A stretch of DNA of 64,000 bases from NCBI RefSeq assembly GCF_029338295.1, contig NZ_CP119791.1, forward strand, positions 868,001-932,000, given 5' to 3'. The stretch is from Haladaptatus sp. QDMS2 (GTDB lineage Archaea; Halobacteriota; Halobacteria; Halobacteriales; Halococcaceae). Each line of letters begins with the position of its first letter. Position 1 is the stretch's first letter. Below are positions 17,747 to 25,963 of this stretch, one piece after another. The translations under genes were made by a program, and so were the position numbers. The notes under the pieces were generated by a model that had not been told where the DNA came from, ran no database searches, and saw only the letters and a program-made list of their open reading frames with translations.

Positions 17747-18718
17747 TCACATCGGGACGTCGCTGCCCTGCGCTTCGAGGAGTTCCTTGTAGCGGTTTCG
17801 GATGGTGACTTCGCTGATGTTCGCCACGTCTGAGACCTCGCTCTGGGTGACCTTCTCGTTCGAGAGCAGTGCGGCGGCGTAGACGGCGGCGGCGGCGAGG
17901 CCGACCGGCGACTTGCCGCTGATGATGCCGAGTTCCTTCGCGTTGCGGAGCAGGTCGCGTGCCCGGCGCTCTGCCTCGTCAGAGAGGTCTAAGTCGGAGG
18001 CGAACCGGGGCACGTAGCTCTCTGGGTCCGCGGGCTTGATTTCGAGGTTGAGCTGGCGGACGATGTAGCGGTAGGTCCGGGTGAGTTCCATCTTGTCCAC
18101 CCGCGAGACCGTCGCAATTTCGTCTAAGCTCCGGGGCATGCCGGCCTGGCGGGCGGCGGCGTAGACTGCCGCCGTCGCGACGCCCTCGATGGAGCGTCCG
18201 GGCAGGAGATTCTCGGAGAGCGCGCGGCGGTAAATAACCGACGCCGTCTCGCGAACCGTGCTCGGAAGCCCAAGGGCCGAAGACATGCGGTCGATTTCCC
18301 CAAGCGCCTGTTTGAGGTTGCGCTCTTTCGAGTCACGCGTGCGGAATCGTTCGTTCCAGGTGCGAAGGCGCTGCATCTTCGCGCGCTGGCGGCTGCCGAG
18401 GGACTTCCCGTAGGCGTCCTTGTCGCGCCAGTCGATGTTGGTCGAAAGCCCCTTGTCGTGCATCATCTTCGTCGTCGGCGCACCGACACGGGACTTCGAG
18501 TCTCGCTCGCCGGCGTCGAAGGCGCGCCACTCCGGGCCGCGGTCGATTTCTGCTTCCTCGACCACGAGGCCGCAGTTGCGACAGACCGTCTCACCGTGCT
18601 CTGAATCGGAGACGAGCGGCCCAGCGCACTCTGGACACACCTCAGTCTCGTCTACCCTCCGTTTCTCTTTTTCCTGTGGCTGTTCGCCAGTGTATGTCCT
18701 GATTGTTGTGTCACTCAT
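17747..18718 (-). CDS. tfb: Transcription initiation factor IIB (TFB)
   Basis: Recruits RNA polymerase to the TBP-TATA complex. The 323-residue protein has the N-terminal zinc ribbon (CPECAGPL ... CRNCGLV), the B-reader/linker region (GPEWRAFDAGE) and two cyclin-like repeats (residues about 125-215 and 220-310), ending with the BRE-recognising helix-turn-helix (ISEVTIRNRYKEL). Haloarchaea often carry several TFBs, so this is one paralog. The mRNA leader is long, about 75 bases, for this organism, and the promoter contains a palindrome (see 18795-18847). Confidence 0.96.
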   Translation of the reverse strand: MSDTTIRTYTGEQPQEKEKRRVDETEVCPECAGPLVSDSEHGETVCRNCGLVVEEAEIDRGPEWRAFDAGERDSKSRVGAPTTKMMHDKGLSTNIDWRDKDAYGKSLGSRQRAKMQRLRTWNERFRTRDSKERNLKQALGEIDRMSSALGLPSTVRETASVIYRRALSENLLPGRSIEGVATAAVYAAARQAGMPRSLDEIATVSRVDKMELTRTYRYIVRQLNLEIKPADPESYVPRFASDLDLSDEAERRARDLLRNAKELGIISGKSPVGLAAAAVYAAALLSNEKVTQSEVSDVANISEVTIRNRYKELLEAQGSDVPM

Positions 18719-18794
18719 GATTGTCTCTCCGTCGGGCCAGGGATGCGGGCGTCTACCGGGGGGTGGAAAACCCTAAAAAGCCGGGCGCTTGACC

Positions 18795-18847
18795 TTACGT
18801 ATAGTTAGTCCGTAAAGCTTATAAATGTTTTGCTTGTGTGCACAAGC
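18795..18847 (-). promoter_or_regulatory. tfb promoter with palindromic operator-like element
   Basis: On the minus strand the TATA box TTTATAAG (18818-18825) is preceded by a perfect 7-base inverted repeat, GCTTGTG and CACAAGC with a 2-base spacer (18832-18847), lying where the BRE/upstream activator site would be. Just after TATA, at about the predicted start, is a looser repeat TTACG/CGTAA (18795-18815). Both elements could bind a dimeric regulator. Confidence 0.5.
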
Positions 18848-18881
18848 CAAAAACACACGACTGCAACCGGACGATTCGGAT

Positions 18882-19514
18882 TTACTCGAAGTAACCGTCG
18901 AGGGCCGACATCGCCGCTTCGTCGGTCACCTGTTCGAAAGTTTCATAAAACTGTCCCACGGCGGTGAAGTACGCTGGCGTCATCTCGCAGATGACCTCGT
19001 CGGCCTCGCTCATGAGTCGCTCTGCGCCCGACTCAGAGGACACTGGAACCGCCAAAATCACGCGACTCGCTCCGGCGGCTTTGGCCAGTCGAACGCACGC
19101 AAGCGCCGTCGCGCCCGTGGCGATTCCGTCGTCCACGATGACGACGCGCTTGTCGTTCAGGTCCGGCGTCTCGCGCTTTCCTCGATACCGCTCTGCTTTC
19201 TCGTGGGCGTTTTCCCGCTCTTTCGCAATCGTCTCCTCTAGATACCCCTCTGTCACGCCGAGCGAGTCGATGAGCATCTCGTTTCGCCAGACGCTCCCGT
19301 CTGCCGCCACCGCGCCGATGGCCAGTTCTGGGTTGCCGGGCGCGCCGAGTTTTCTGGCGACGATGATGTCGAGCGGCGTGCCGAGCAAGTCGGCGACGAT
19401 GCGTCCGACTGGAACCCCTCCCCGCGGAATCGCGAGGACGATGTCGGCTGCAACGTCGTGGGCGTCCACGACGCGAGCCAGTTTCTCCCCCGCGTCCGTT
19501 CGATCTCGGTACAT
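18882..19514 (-). CDS. Phosphoribosyltransferase (type I PRTase)
   Basis: The 210-residue protein carries the PRPP-binding signature VVIVDDGIATGATAL and an early RGGVPVGR loop. This is the form of a widespread PRTase group related to predicted phosphoribosyltransferases, not clearly one of the known nucleobase-specific enzymes. Substrate unknown. The gene lies upstream of tfb on the same strand; the tfb promoter fills the 163-base gap. Confidence 0.88.
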   Translation of the reverse strand: MYRDRTDAGEKLARVVDAHDVAADIVLAIPRGGVPVGRIVADLLGTPLDIIVARKLGAPGNPELAIGAVAADGSVWRNEMLIDSLGVTEGYLEETIAKERENAHEKAERYRGKRETPDLNDKRVVIVDDGIATGATALACVRLAKAAGASRVILAVPVSSESGAERLMSEADEVICEMTPAYFTAVGQFYETFEQVTDEAAMSALDGYFE

Positions 19515-19562
19515 TGTCTGAGATAGGCGCGGCCGGGGCTTAAACCTCGGTAGCGACGCCCC

Positions 19563-20501
19563 TCACGTCGTCGTCTCGGTACCGTCGTCTGTGGTGGTCG
19601 TTTCGGCACCGTCGTCGGTGGTCGTGGTCTCCGTTCCCTCTCCGTCCGTCGGTTCCTCACCGGGTTCTCCACCGCCGTCCTCCGAGAACAGTTCCTCGGG
19701 GTCGAAGGTCGGAATCTCGCCTTCGAGGTCGGTCCACGCAACCGGACCGTTTTCGACGATGTTCTCGGGTCGAAGCCGGTCTGCGTCGAGGACGGCCGCG
19801 ACTGGAGGTGGAAGCTGGTCGCTTCCAGCCGGTGCTTCGGGCGCTTCACAGCTCTTCTTGGTGACGACGACGCGCATCACCATTCCCAGTTCGAAGTGGG
19901 GCAGACACTGAATGTCGTAGACGCCGGGTTCCGTAAACCGATAGAGCCAGTTCTCGTCGGTCATTACCGGCGGTGAGGAGAACGGCGCTGCGCTCTCGGG
20001 GATGCGCTGGGGGAGCCCGAAGAAGCGCGGATGGATGGCCGTCACCGTGTGCAGGTCCGCCGAGGGATTCTGGAACTCGATTACGTCCCCTGCCTCGACG
20101 GCGATGCCGACCGGGTCGAAGTAGAAGTCGGGGAAGCCCTCCGTTCCTTCGCCTTGCCCGTCCGTGTCGGTCTGCTCGTCTGCCGGCGTCTGCTCCCCGT
20201 CTGCTTCCTCGGGAAACAGCACGTCCGCGTCGTCCACTCGCATCTCGACTGTGTGCTGGGGTCTGAGCGCCGTCGGCACATCGAGTTCCGTCGTCAGCGA
20301 GGCGTACCCTGCGAGGTCGTCGATGCAGGGCGGACAGTCTGTCTCCTGTAGCCCCCACGTTCCCTGTTTTTCGTCACTTTTCGTTTGTGCCGTCGCCACC
20401 CCGCCGAACGACGCCACGGCAGTCCCTGCCCCGAGCGTGCGCAGGACGGTGCGCCGCGTTCGTTGCCAATCCCTCGTTTGCTCGCCAGTTTCCCGTGACA
20501 T
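19563..20501 (-). CDS. Secreted cupredoxin (plastocyanin/halocyanin-like) with long acidic Thr-rich tail
   Basis: Blue-copper-type protein. It opens with a Tat signal (RR at 16-17, then VLRTLGAGTAVASFGG) and ends its leader near ATAQT. Type-1 copper ligands are all visible: His151 (DLHTVTA), Cys199, His202 and Met207 (CLPHFELGM, spacing C-x2-H-x4-M). An acidic insert (residues 97-122) interrupts the first half, and the C-terminal 100 residues are Pro/Asp/Glu-rich, ending in a Thr-Asp repeat. There is no lipobox Cys. Probable electron carrier outside the membrane; the partner is unknown. Confidence 0.86.
   Translation of the reverse strand: MSRETGEQTRDWQRTRRTVLRTLGAGTAVASFGGVATAQTKSDEKQGTWGLQETDCPPCIDDLAGYASLTTELDVPTALRPQHTVEMRVDDADVLFPEEADGEQTPADEQTDTDGQGEGTEGFPDFYFDPVGIAVEAGDVIEFQNPSADLHTVTAIHPRFFGLPQRIPESAAPFSSPPVMTDENWLYRFTEPGVYDIQCLPHFELGMVMRVVVTKKSCEAPEAPAGSDQLPPPVAAVLDADRLRPENIVENGPVAWTDLEGEIPTFDPEELFSEDGGGEPGEEPTDGEGTETTTTDDGAETTTTDDGTETTT
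19566..19634 (-). repeat. Thr/Asp coding repeat at the cupredoxin C-terminus
   Basis: The last 22 residues are near-identical copies of a TTTTDDG unit with short GAE or GTE linkers, ending in TETTT. Such Thr-rich tails are typical sites of O-glycosylation in halophile surface proteins; here that is inference. Confidence 0.7.
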
Positions 20502-20666
20502 GGCGACAGAAGATTCACCGCGAGGGTTCGTTATTATCCAGATGCCAAGGTATCACCCCACAGGAACGCAGAAAGTGGTGGCCGCCGCGGCGAAACCTGG
20601 TTCTAACTAATGTGCATGCCGTGGGTCGGTTTATTGAACGGTCAGAAGGCTAGACTCGAACCAGCG

Positions 20667-20972
20667 TCAGTCCCACGCCGTCCAGGAGAGAAACAGCAAG
20701 CCGACGAACTGCAAGACAGCGAGCAGCATCATCGACTGCCAGACGATGGTCGGAACGGCGGAAGCGTACCACGCAGAGAGGTCCGGGTCGATGAGGTAGT
20801 AGTAGAGCGTGAGCGCGTTTTGGGCGAGCAAGAACACCGAGAACATGAACAACCCGATGGTGTGTTTCGAGCGGAACTTCAGGTAGTTTCGGCCCCACAC
20901 GTAGCCGAGACCCGCGAGGAGGAGCACGTTCAGCGCGGTCGCGCCCTGTGCGACCGTAACCCAGATACTCAT
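20667..20972 (-). CDS. Small three-span membrane protein
   Basis: The 101-residue product has three hydrophobic segments: residues about 7-25, 38-60 and 75-97, with a basic loop (NYLKFRSKHT) after the first. It follows a winged-helix gene by 55 bases on the same strand, a regulator-plus-membrane-protein pairing often seen in haloarchaea. I see no catalytic motif. Likely function unknown; a membrane sensor or effector of the paired regulator is inference. Confidence 0.75.
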   Translation of the reverse strand: MSIWVTVAQGATALNVLLLAGLGYVWGRNYLKFRSKHTIGLFMFSVFLLAQNALTLYYYLIDPDLSAWYASAVPTIVWQSMMLLAVLQFVGLLFLSWTAWD

Positions 20973-21027
20973 CTACCTTCACCTTCCCAACGGGTTGTAA
21001 TAACGACTAGCCCAAATTCGGCCATAA

Positions 21028-21303
21028 TCACTCCACCTGCTCGATGATTTGTTCGATGGTATCCCAGTGGTGGCGGGCGTTTTCGCTCGGCAAGTAAATC
21101 GCTCCGTAGTCGTCGCCGCTTGTAATCACGATGTTGTTTTCCATGAGCACCTCGAGGTGGTGGCGAATCGTCTTGTAGTTCAAATCCAGATCCTCCGCGA
21201 GCTGGTTTGCGTTCCGGGGTTGGTCGTGGAGGGCCTTCAACAGTCGAACCCGGTTGGCTCCGCCTCGGGTACCGGTTAACACGTACCAGAGGGCAGCCTC
21301 CAT
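21028..21303 (-). CDS. Winged-helix DNA-binding regulator
   Basis: The 91-residue protein is almost entirely an ArsR-like winged helix: RVRLLKALHDQPRNANQLAE, the recognition helix region YKTIRHHLEVL and a beta wing (NNIVITSGDDYGAIYLP). ATG 21303 is chosen because it begins at the domain (MEAALWYVLTGTR); upstream in-frame sequence has the look of untranslated DNA. It is probably co-transcribed with the membrane protein 20667-20972. Its target is not known. Confidence 0.85.
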   Translation of the reverse strand: MEAALWYVLTGTRGGANRVRLLKALHDQPRNANQLAEDLDLNYKTIRHHLEVLMENNIVITSGDDYGAIYLPSENARHHWDTIEQIIEQVE

Positions 21304-21397
21304 TGAAACAACCCTCTCTCCCCGGCCATGTAAGCCCATCGACAGGGGAAGGTGTCGTACCGGCGTCGTCGGCCGCTTCAGCCGCAGTTCGGGCCAG

Positions 21398-21682
21398 TCA
21401 GACGGTGAACAGGTGACCCTCGTCTGGCACCTTGAACAGCCCAATGCGAGCGCCGGCGTCCATCCAGCCGTGACCGTAAGAGAAAGAGGCGAGCGCGTTC
21501 ACGAGGTCGTCGTTCGCCTTGAAGTGACGGCCATCGTCCAGATACGACTGGGCCATCTCGCGGTACTCGGCGGCTGACTCGCCGAGGGGCGTGTTCGGCG
21601 GGTTCACGTCCTCTGCGGCGTCCAGTGCCTCTGCGAGTAACCGCTCGTACCGGTTCGTCTTCTCCGCTAAGTCCGCAGGCAT
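21398..21682 (-). CDS. DUF357 family protein
   Basis: The 94-residue helical protein has the DUF357 pattern: an N-terminal helix (PADLAEKTNRYERLLAEAL), then AQSYLDDGRHFKANDDLVNAL and SYGHGWMDAGARIGLF, suggesting a TPR-like helical pair. I chose ATG 21682 because the frame upstream contains unlikely sequence. It is divergent from trxB (133 bases between starts). Family function is unknown. Confidence 0.85.
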   Translation of the reverse strand: MPADLAEKTNRYERLLAEALDAAEDVNPPNTPLGESAAEYREMAQSYLDDGRHFKANDDLVNALASFSYGHGWMDAGARIGLFKVPDEGHLFTV

Positions 21683-21815
21683 GTTCGATGCTTGCTCGGG
21701 TGGGCATATGGGCCTTCCCACCGTCGGCCGAATTCTGCCTGAACGAACACCCGGAATCGCACCCCGACTGCAAGACAGCGCAAGGTAAATACTTGTCCAC
21801 GGTCAAGTTGTTCGC

Positions 21816-22877
21816 ATGTCGAAAGGGGACGCAACCGAGGTCGAGCACCACCGACTCGTCATCGCCGGGTCAGGCATCGCTGGGCTCACCGCGGCCATTT
21901 ATGCTGCTCGCTCGAACAACGAACCGCTCGTCTTAGAGGGCACAGAACCCGGTGGCCAGCTCACGCTGACCACCGAAGTGGACAACTATCCGGGCTTCCC
22001 GGAGGGAATCAGCGGGCCCGAACTCGTGAACAACATGAAAGCGCAGGCAAAGCGCTTTGGCGCAACCGTGAAAAATCGCGTCGTCAAATCCGTCGACGCA
22101 TCCGAGCGCCCGTTCAAAATCGAACTCACGACGGGCGACGTCATCACGGCCGACGCCTTCATCGCCGCCTCGGGTGCGAGCGCCCGAACGCTCGGCATCC
22201 CCGGCGAGGACGACCTGATGGGCTACGGCGTCTCGACGTGTGCGACCTGTGACGGCGCGTTCTTCCGCGACCAGGAGATGGTCGTCATCGGCGGCGGCGA
22301 CGCCGCGATGGAGGAAGCCTCTTTCCTCACGAAGTTCGCCTCGAAAGTCTACCTCGTCCATCGCCGCGAGGAGTTCCGCGCCGAGGACTACTGGATCGAC
22401 CGCGTGAACGAGCAGGTCGAAGACGGTACAATCGAAATCCTTCGCAACACCGAAGTCACCGAGATTCACGGCACGCCAGAAGACGGCGTCAGCCACGTCC
22501 GGATGGTCCGCCACCCCGAGGGCCACCCGACCGAGAAACTCGACGACCCCGAGACCGAGGAATTCGACTTCGAGACGGGTGCCGTGTTCCTCGCAATCGG
22601 CCACACGCCGAACACGGACTACCTCGAAGGCACGGGCGTCCAGCTGGACGACGCGGGCTACATGATCACGAAGGGCGGCAAGGGCGCACAGCAGACCGCC
22701 ACGGACGTGGCCGGCATCTTCGGCGCGGGCGACGTGGTGGACTTCCACTACCAGCAGGCCATCACCGCAGGCGGGATGGGCTGTCAGGCCGCCATCGACG
22801 CGGACGATTACTTAGAGGACTTAGACCGCGAGAAACGGGCCGAAGAACCAGTCGCCGCGGCAGAGTCAGACGACTAA
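21816..22877 (+). CDS. trxB: Thioredoxin reductase
   Basis: NADPH- or related-cofactor-dependent flavoprotein that reduces thioredoxin. The 353-residue protein has the FAD GxGxxG (GSGIAGLTAAIYAAR), the redox CATC at 142-145 followed by DGAFF, and the second Rossmann motif (VIGGGDAAMEEA). Its C-terminus ends the FAD domain (GIFGAGDVVDFHYQQA) plus an acidic tail. A TAAATAC element (21786-21792) about 27 bases before the ATG is a likely TATA box. Confidence 0.94.
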   Translation: MSKGDATEVEHHRLVIAGSGIAGLTAAIYAARSNNEPLVLEGTEPGGQLTLTTEVDNYPGFPEGISGPELVNNMKAQAKRFGATVKNRVVKSVDASERPFKIELTTGDVITADAFIAASGASARTLGIPGEDDLMGYGVSTCATCDGAFFRDQEMVVIGGGDAAMEEASFLTKFASKVYLVHRREEFRAEDYWIDRVNEQVEDGTIEILRNTEVTEIHGTPEDGVSHVRMVRHPEGHPTEKLDDPETEEFDFETGAVFLAIGHTPNTDYLEGTGVQLDDAGYMITKGGKGAQQTATDVAGIFGAGDVVDFHYQQAITAGGMGCQAAIDADDYLEDLDREKRAEEPVAAAESDD

Positions 22878-22983
22878 GCTGTATTTCTCTTCGTTTTCCA
22901 CGCCAGCGAGCGCCAGCCACGTTTGTGCGCACACCGGGCACGCATTCCACAGGCCCTTTACGTCCGGACGCGAAGTCCCTCCC

Positions 22984-23274
22984 ATGTCCGACTCCCTAGA
23001 CACAGCCACGTTCACCATCGAATCGTCCGACGGCTCGACCGACGAGGTCGAACTCCCGACCGAACTCATTGACATCCTCTCGGAAGAAGAGACGACGGCC
23101 GAGGCCGTCACCGACGTCGTCCTCATCGGGTTCGCCCAGCGCGCCCACGCCATCGTCCACCACGCGCAGGCCGACTTCGACGCCGACGTCGAAGCCCTCG
23201 AAGAAGCCGTCCTCGACACCTTCGAAGAGCGTTTCGGCATGACGTTCGCCGAGATGACCGGCCACGACCACTAG
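22984..23274 (+). CDS. Small acidic haloarchaeal protein of unknown function
   Basis: The 96-residue protein is strongly acidic, opening MSDSLDTATFTIESSDGSTD and ending in a His-rich tail (GHDH). A helical core (VTDVVLIGFAQRAHAIVHHAQADF, in part) carries several His residues that could bind metal. No named family is recalled with certainty. A CTTTACG box about 30 bases upstream supports its own promoter. Its 3' end overlaps the convergent P-loop gene by 4 bases. Confidence 0.75.
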   Translation: MSDSLDTATFTIESSDGSTDEVELPTELIDILSEEETTAEAVTDVVLIGFAQRAHAIVHHAQADFDADVEALEEAVLDTFEERFGMTFAEMTGHDH

Positions 23275-23816
23275 AGTCGACGATTGGTGTCGGCCCACGA
23301 CCGCAGCCGGTCGAGCACTCGCTTTTCTCGCCGCGAAATTTCGTCGTCACGGCCGAGTTCGTCGCTCTCGAGGGCGTTGACCACGGCCACCGTCGCCGGG
23401 TCCAGCCACTCGAACAATCGAGTGACGTCGCTCCCGGCCGCCTGAAACGGAATCGTCGCGTCGTTTACGAACGCTGCCGTGGGCGTCGGGGCCGTTTCGA
23501 GCAGCGAGCGTGCCCGAGTTGCGTTCTCACCCGCAAGTTGGGACGCTTCGGCGGGTGAGGAGGCAGCGGCCCGCGGTGCGTGAGCGTCGATGACTCCGTA
23601 CCAGACGCCCTCTGGAATGTCGAGAAACCGCGTGAGTCGGCCGCCGAGAAGTCGCCCGTCGCGTTCTACCTCGGGGGCGAAGTCGAGGACGACCACGCCC
23701 TCGGTTCCGTGGCCTTCGACCCACGCCTGCAATGCCTCGGCGGTTCGTTTCGTCTTTCCGACGTTGGAGGGCCCGGTGAAGAGCAATCGTCCGGCGGGAG
23801 GGCTTTCGCGTGTCAT
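23271..23816 (-). CDS. P-loop ATPase coupled to the NRAMP-like transporter
   Basis: The 181-residue protein opens with a Walker A loop (LLFTGPSNVGKTKRT, residues 11-25) but has no GTPase NKxD, and its rest is alpha/beta with hydrophobic strands such as EGVVVLDFAPEV and TVAVVNALES. It is read as a small nucleotide-binding protein, perhaps a signal or maintenance factor. The ATG overlaps the TGA of the transporter (ATGA, 23814-23818), so the two are translationally coupled and likely work together. Family unknown. Confidence 0.75.
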   Translation of the reverse strand: MTRESPPAGRLLFTGPSNVGKTKRTAEALQAWVEGHGTEGVVVLDFAPEVERDGRLLGGRLTRFLDIPEGVWYGVIDAHAPRAAASSPAEASQLAGENATRARSLLETAPTPTAAFVNDATIPFQAAGSDVTRLFEWLDPATVAVVNALESDELGRDDEISRREKRVLDRLRSWADTNRRL

Positions 23817-25165
23817 CACTGGGTGGCGGCCCGGGGCGTCTCTTCTCTGAGCGCGGTTCGGACGGCCAGTCCGAGGACGACGAGCGTCGCGGTGCCGAGC
23901 ACTGCGGCGAAAACGAGGACGAACGCGCTCAGCGGTTCCCCGGGCGTCGAGAGGTGGCCGCGGACGAACGACCCGGCGGTGAGCACGGTGATGCAGATGA
24001 GCACGACGCCGCCGAGATTCGTCCACGGAGCGGGGGTCTCGCCGACCACTCGCCGGTCGTTCAACAGCGCGAGGACGATGGCGATGGCGAAGGGTGTCCC
24101 GACGAGGCCGAACGCGAGCACCAGCACGAGCAGCGGGAAGAACGACCCGCCGACGAACGGGCCAACGGCGGAGACGAGCGCGAACCCGGCAAGGAGCAGG
24201 CGGTAGCGCGAATCCTCGACGGTGGTTCCCCAACCGAGTTTGTCCGCGAGCAGAAATGGCGGGACGACGGTGTTGCCTCCGAGCGTGGAGACGGCGGCCC
24301 CCCAGAGGCCGAGCAGGAACAGCCACTTCGCGTTCGCGCCGACGAGCGGGCCGAGCGCCTGCGAGGCCGAGACGTGCGTGAGTCCCTCGGGCGAAACGGC
24401 CCCGTGGAGCACGCTCGCGGCGACGAGGAAGATAGCGAGGCTGTAGATGCCGAAGGCGACGAACATCGACGCCACGATGTCGGTGGTGGCGATGTCTGTG
24501 TCGTCGCGGGTCCAGCCACGGGCACGCATGGTGTAGGAGTGCATCGTGATGAGCGTGATGTGGACCGCTCCACCGAGGATGCCGGCGACGACGAGCGCCC
24601 CCGACAGCCCAGCGGGCATCGTCGGGACGAGGCCGGCGATCGCCGCACTGGGGTCGATTGGGACGACGAAGAGGGACGCGATGAAGGCGCAAACGACGGC
24701 CGAGACGAGAAGTTTTGCACCGAGTTCTGCCACGCGGTACCCTCCCCCCGCGAGACCGAACGCGAGGACGAGTGCCCACGCAACGCCCCAGATGCGGGCG
24801 TCGATGCCGGTGATGGTCGCGCTGATGTCGGCGACGCCCTTCATGATGACGAGTTGGGCAAGTCCCGCGGCGAGGACGGCGTCTGCGACGAGCAGCCACG
24901 CCCAGCCACCGCCGAGGTGTCGTTCGACGGCAGCGACAAGGCCGGTTTCAGTCCGGAGACCGAGACGCATCGCGAGGTACTGAGCGAACGTTCCGAGGAT
25001 TGCAGAGAGCACGACGACCCAGAGAAGCGCGAATCCGAACGACGTGCCGGCGGTCAGCAGTGAGGCCATCGTCGCCGGGCCCGCCGCAATCGCCCCGGCG
25101 AGCCACGAGGGCCCCATCTTTGCGTACAGTTTAGCGCCGCCACTTCTGAGCGCGGTGAATGTCAT
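23816..25165 (-). CDS. NRAMP-family transporter lacking the canonical metal motif
   Basis: The 449-residue protein has 11 or so predicted membrane spans and the overall NRAMP layout (MGPSWLAGAIAAGPATMAS in span 1, THVSASQALGP and NTVVPPFLLADKL later). The defining DPGN of span 1 is AGPA (28-31), and the MPH motif of span 6 appears as TMHSY (207-211), so the first metal ligands Asp and Asn and the Met are gone while a His remains. A transition-metal role is therefore doubtful; another substrate is likely. TATA-like ATTTATCATC (minus strand of 25187-25196) is about 27 bases before the ATG. Confidence 0.8.
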   Translation of the reverse strand: MTFTALRSGGAKLYAKMGPSWLAGAIAAGPATMASLLTAGTSFGFALLWVVVLSAILGTFAQYLAMRLGLRTETGLVAAVERHLGGGWAWLLVADAVLAAGLAQLVIMKGVADISATITGIDARIWGVAWALVLAFGLAGGGYRVAELGAKLLVSAVVCAFIASLFVVPIDPSAAIAGLVPTMPAGLSGALVVAGILGGAVHITLITMHSYTMRARGWTRDDTDIATTDIVASMFVAFGIYSLAIFLVAASVLHGAVSPEGLTHVSASQALGPLVGANAKWLFLLGLWGAAVSTLGGNTVVPPFLLADKLGWGTTVEDSRYRLLLAGFALVSAVGPFVGGSFFPLLVLVLAFGLVGTPFAIAIVLALLNDRRVVGETPAPWTNLGGVVLICITVLTAGSFVRGHLSTPGEPLSAFVLVFAAVLGTATLVVLGLAVRTALREETPRAATQ

Positions 25166-25204
25166 ACACCTCTCTCGACGAGGCCGGATGATAAATGGGT
25201 GGTA

Positions 25205-25876
25205 TTACTGGGTGGTTTCCGGAACGTAGCTGAGCACTACGCCGTCGTCCATCCGCTGGACGTCGGTCAGTTCGAGGCGGGGGAACCCAGCGACGAATCC
25301 CTCACCGTCCGCGAGCGTCGGGGCTTCGCGCCCGCCGATGATCAGCGAGCCGACGAACACGGTGAGTTCGTCGACGAGTCCCTCCTCGAACAGCGAGAAG
25401 ATGAGTTCGCCCCCGCCCTCGACCATGATGGACTCGATGCCGTGGTCTGCGAGCGCATCGAAGGCGGCGGTGAGGTTCACCCGGTCTTCGCCGGCGACGA
25501 TGACGGTCACCCCTTCGCGCTCCAGTTTGCGGATGCGCACGGGATGGGCGGATTCGGTCACGAGTAGGTAGGTGTGTGCCCGGTCGTCGAACACCTGGGA
25601 TTCGCGGGGGCAGCGGGCGTGGGAGTCTGCGACGATGCGGGCGGGATTCTCGGGGACGCCGCGGGCCTCACGGGCGGCCCGGCGGTCGGGGTCGTCAACC
25701 GTCAGGCTGGGGTCGTCGGCGACGACGGTTCCCGCGCCGACCATCACGGCGTCGTTTTCGGCGCGGATGGCGTCCATCCGGTCGAAGTCGTCGTCTCCGC
25801 TGATGACCACCTGTTTGCGGCGGCGGTGGGAGAGCTTTCCATCCACGCTCATGGCTGCATTGACGACGACGCGCAT
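25205..25876 (-). CDS. arfC: 2,5-diamino-6-ribosylamino-4(3H)-pyrimidinone 5'-phosphate reductase
   Basis: RibD-C-type NADPH reductase of the archaeal riboflavin and F420 pathway. The 223-residue product opens MRVVVNAAMSVDGKLS and has NDAVMVGAGTVVADDPSL and the C-terminal MVEGGGELIFSLFEEGLVDEL signature. Its length and motifs fit the stand-alone archaeal enzyme, not the bacterial bifunctional RibD. It is divergent from rpa, with an 87-base gap. Confidence 0.92.
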   Translation of the reverse strand: MRVVVNAAMSVDGKLSHRRRKQVVISGDDDFDRMDAIRAENDAVMVGAGTVVADDPSLTVDDPDRRAAREARGVPENPARIVADSHARCPRESQVFDDRAHTYLLVTESAHPVRIRKLEREGVTVIVAGEDRVNLTAAFDALADHGIESIMVEGGGELIFSLFEEGLVDELTVFVGSLIIGGREAPTLADGEGFVAGFPRLELTDVQRMDDGVVLSYVPETTQ

Positions 25877-25932
25877 GGATGGTGATACGTCAGAGGGGTG
25901 AAAACCGCTTTCGGTGGGGAGTTCCGCGAACG

Positions 25933-25942
25933 CTTTTTATGG
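25933..25942 (+). promoter_or_regulatory. TATA box of the RPA operon
   Basis: CTTTTTATGG is centred 27 bases before the ATG at 25964, supporting that start and a leaderless three-gene transcript. Confidence 0.6.
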
Positions 25943-25963
25943 CATCCGGACGAAGATTCGGTG

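Noticed and set aside
20580-20650. Possible tRNA in the gap after the cupredoxin promoter
   Set aside because: No cloverleaf, no T-loop GGTTCRA with matched stem, and no 7-base acceptor pairing can be drawn.
23817-24899. Arg/His-rich minus-strand extension of the P-loop gene frame
   Set aside because: It is an out-of-frame reading of the NRAMP-like gene; the true start is the ATG at 23816 in the ATGA overlap.
23810-25063. Plus-strand open frame of 417 codons, Glu/Arg/Gly-rich
   Set aside because: Antisense to the NRAMP-like gene; composition is low-complexity and lacks any domain.
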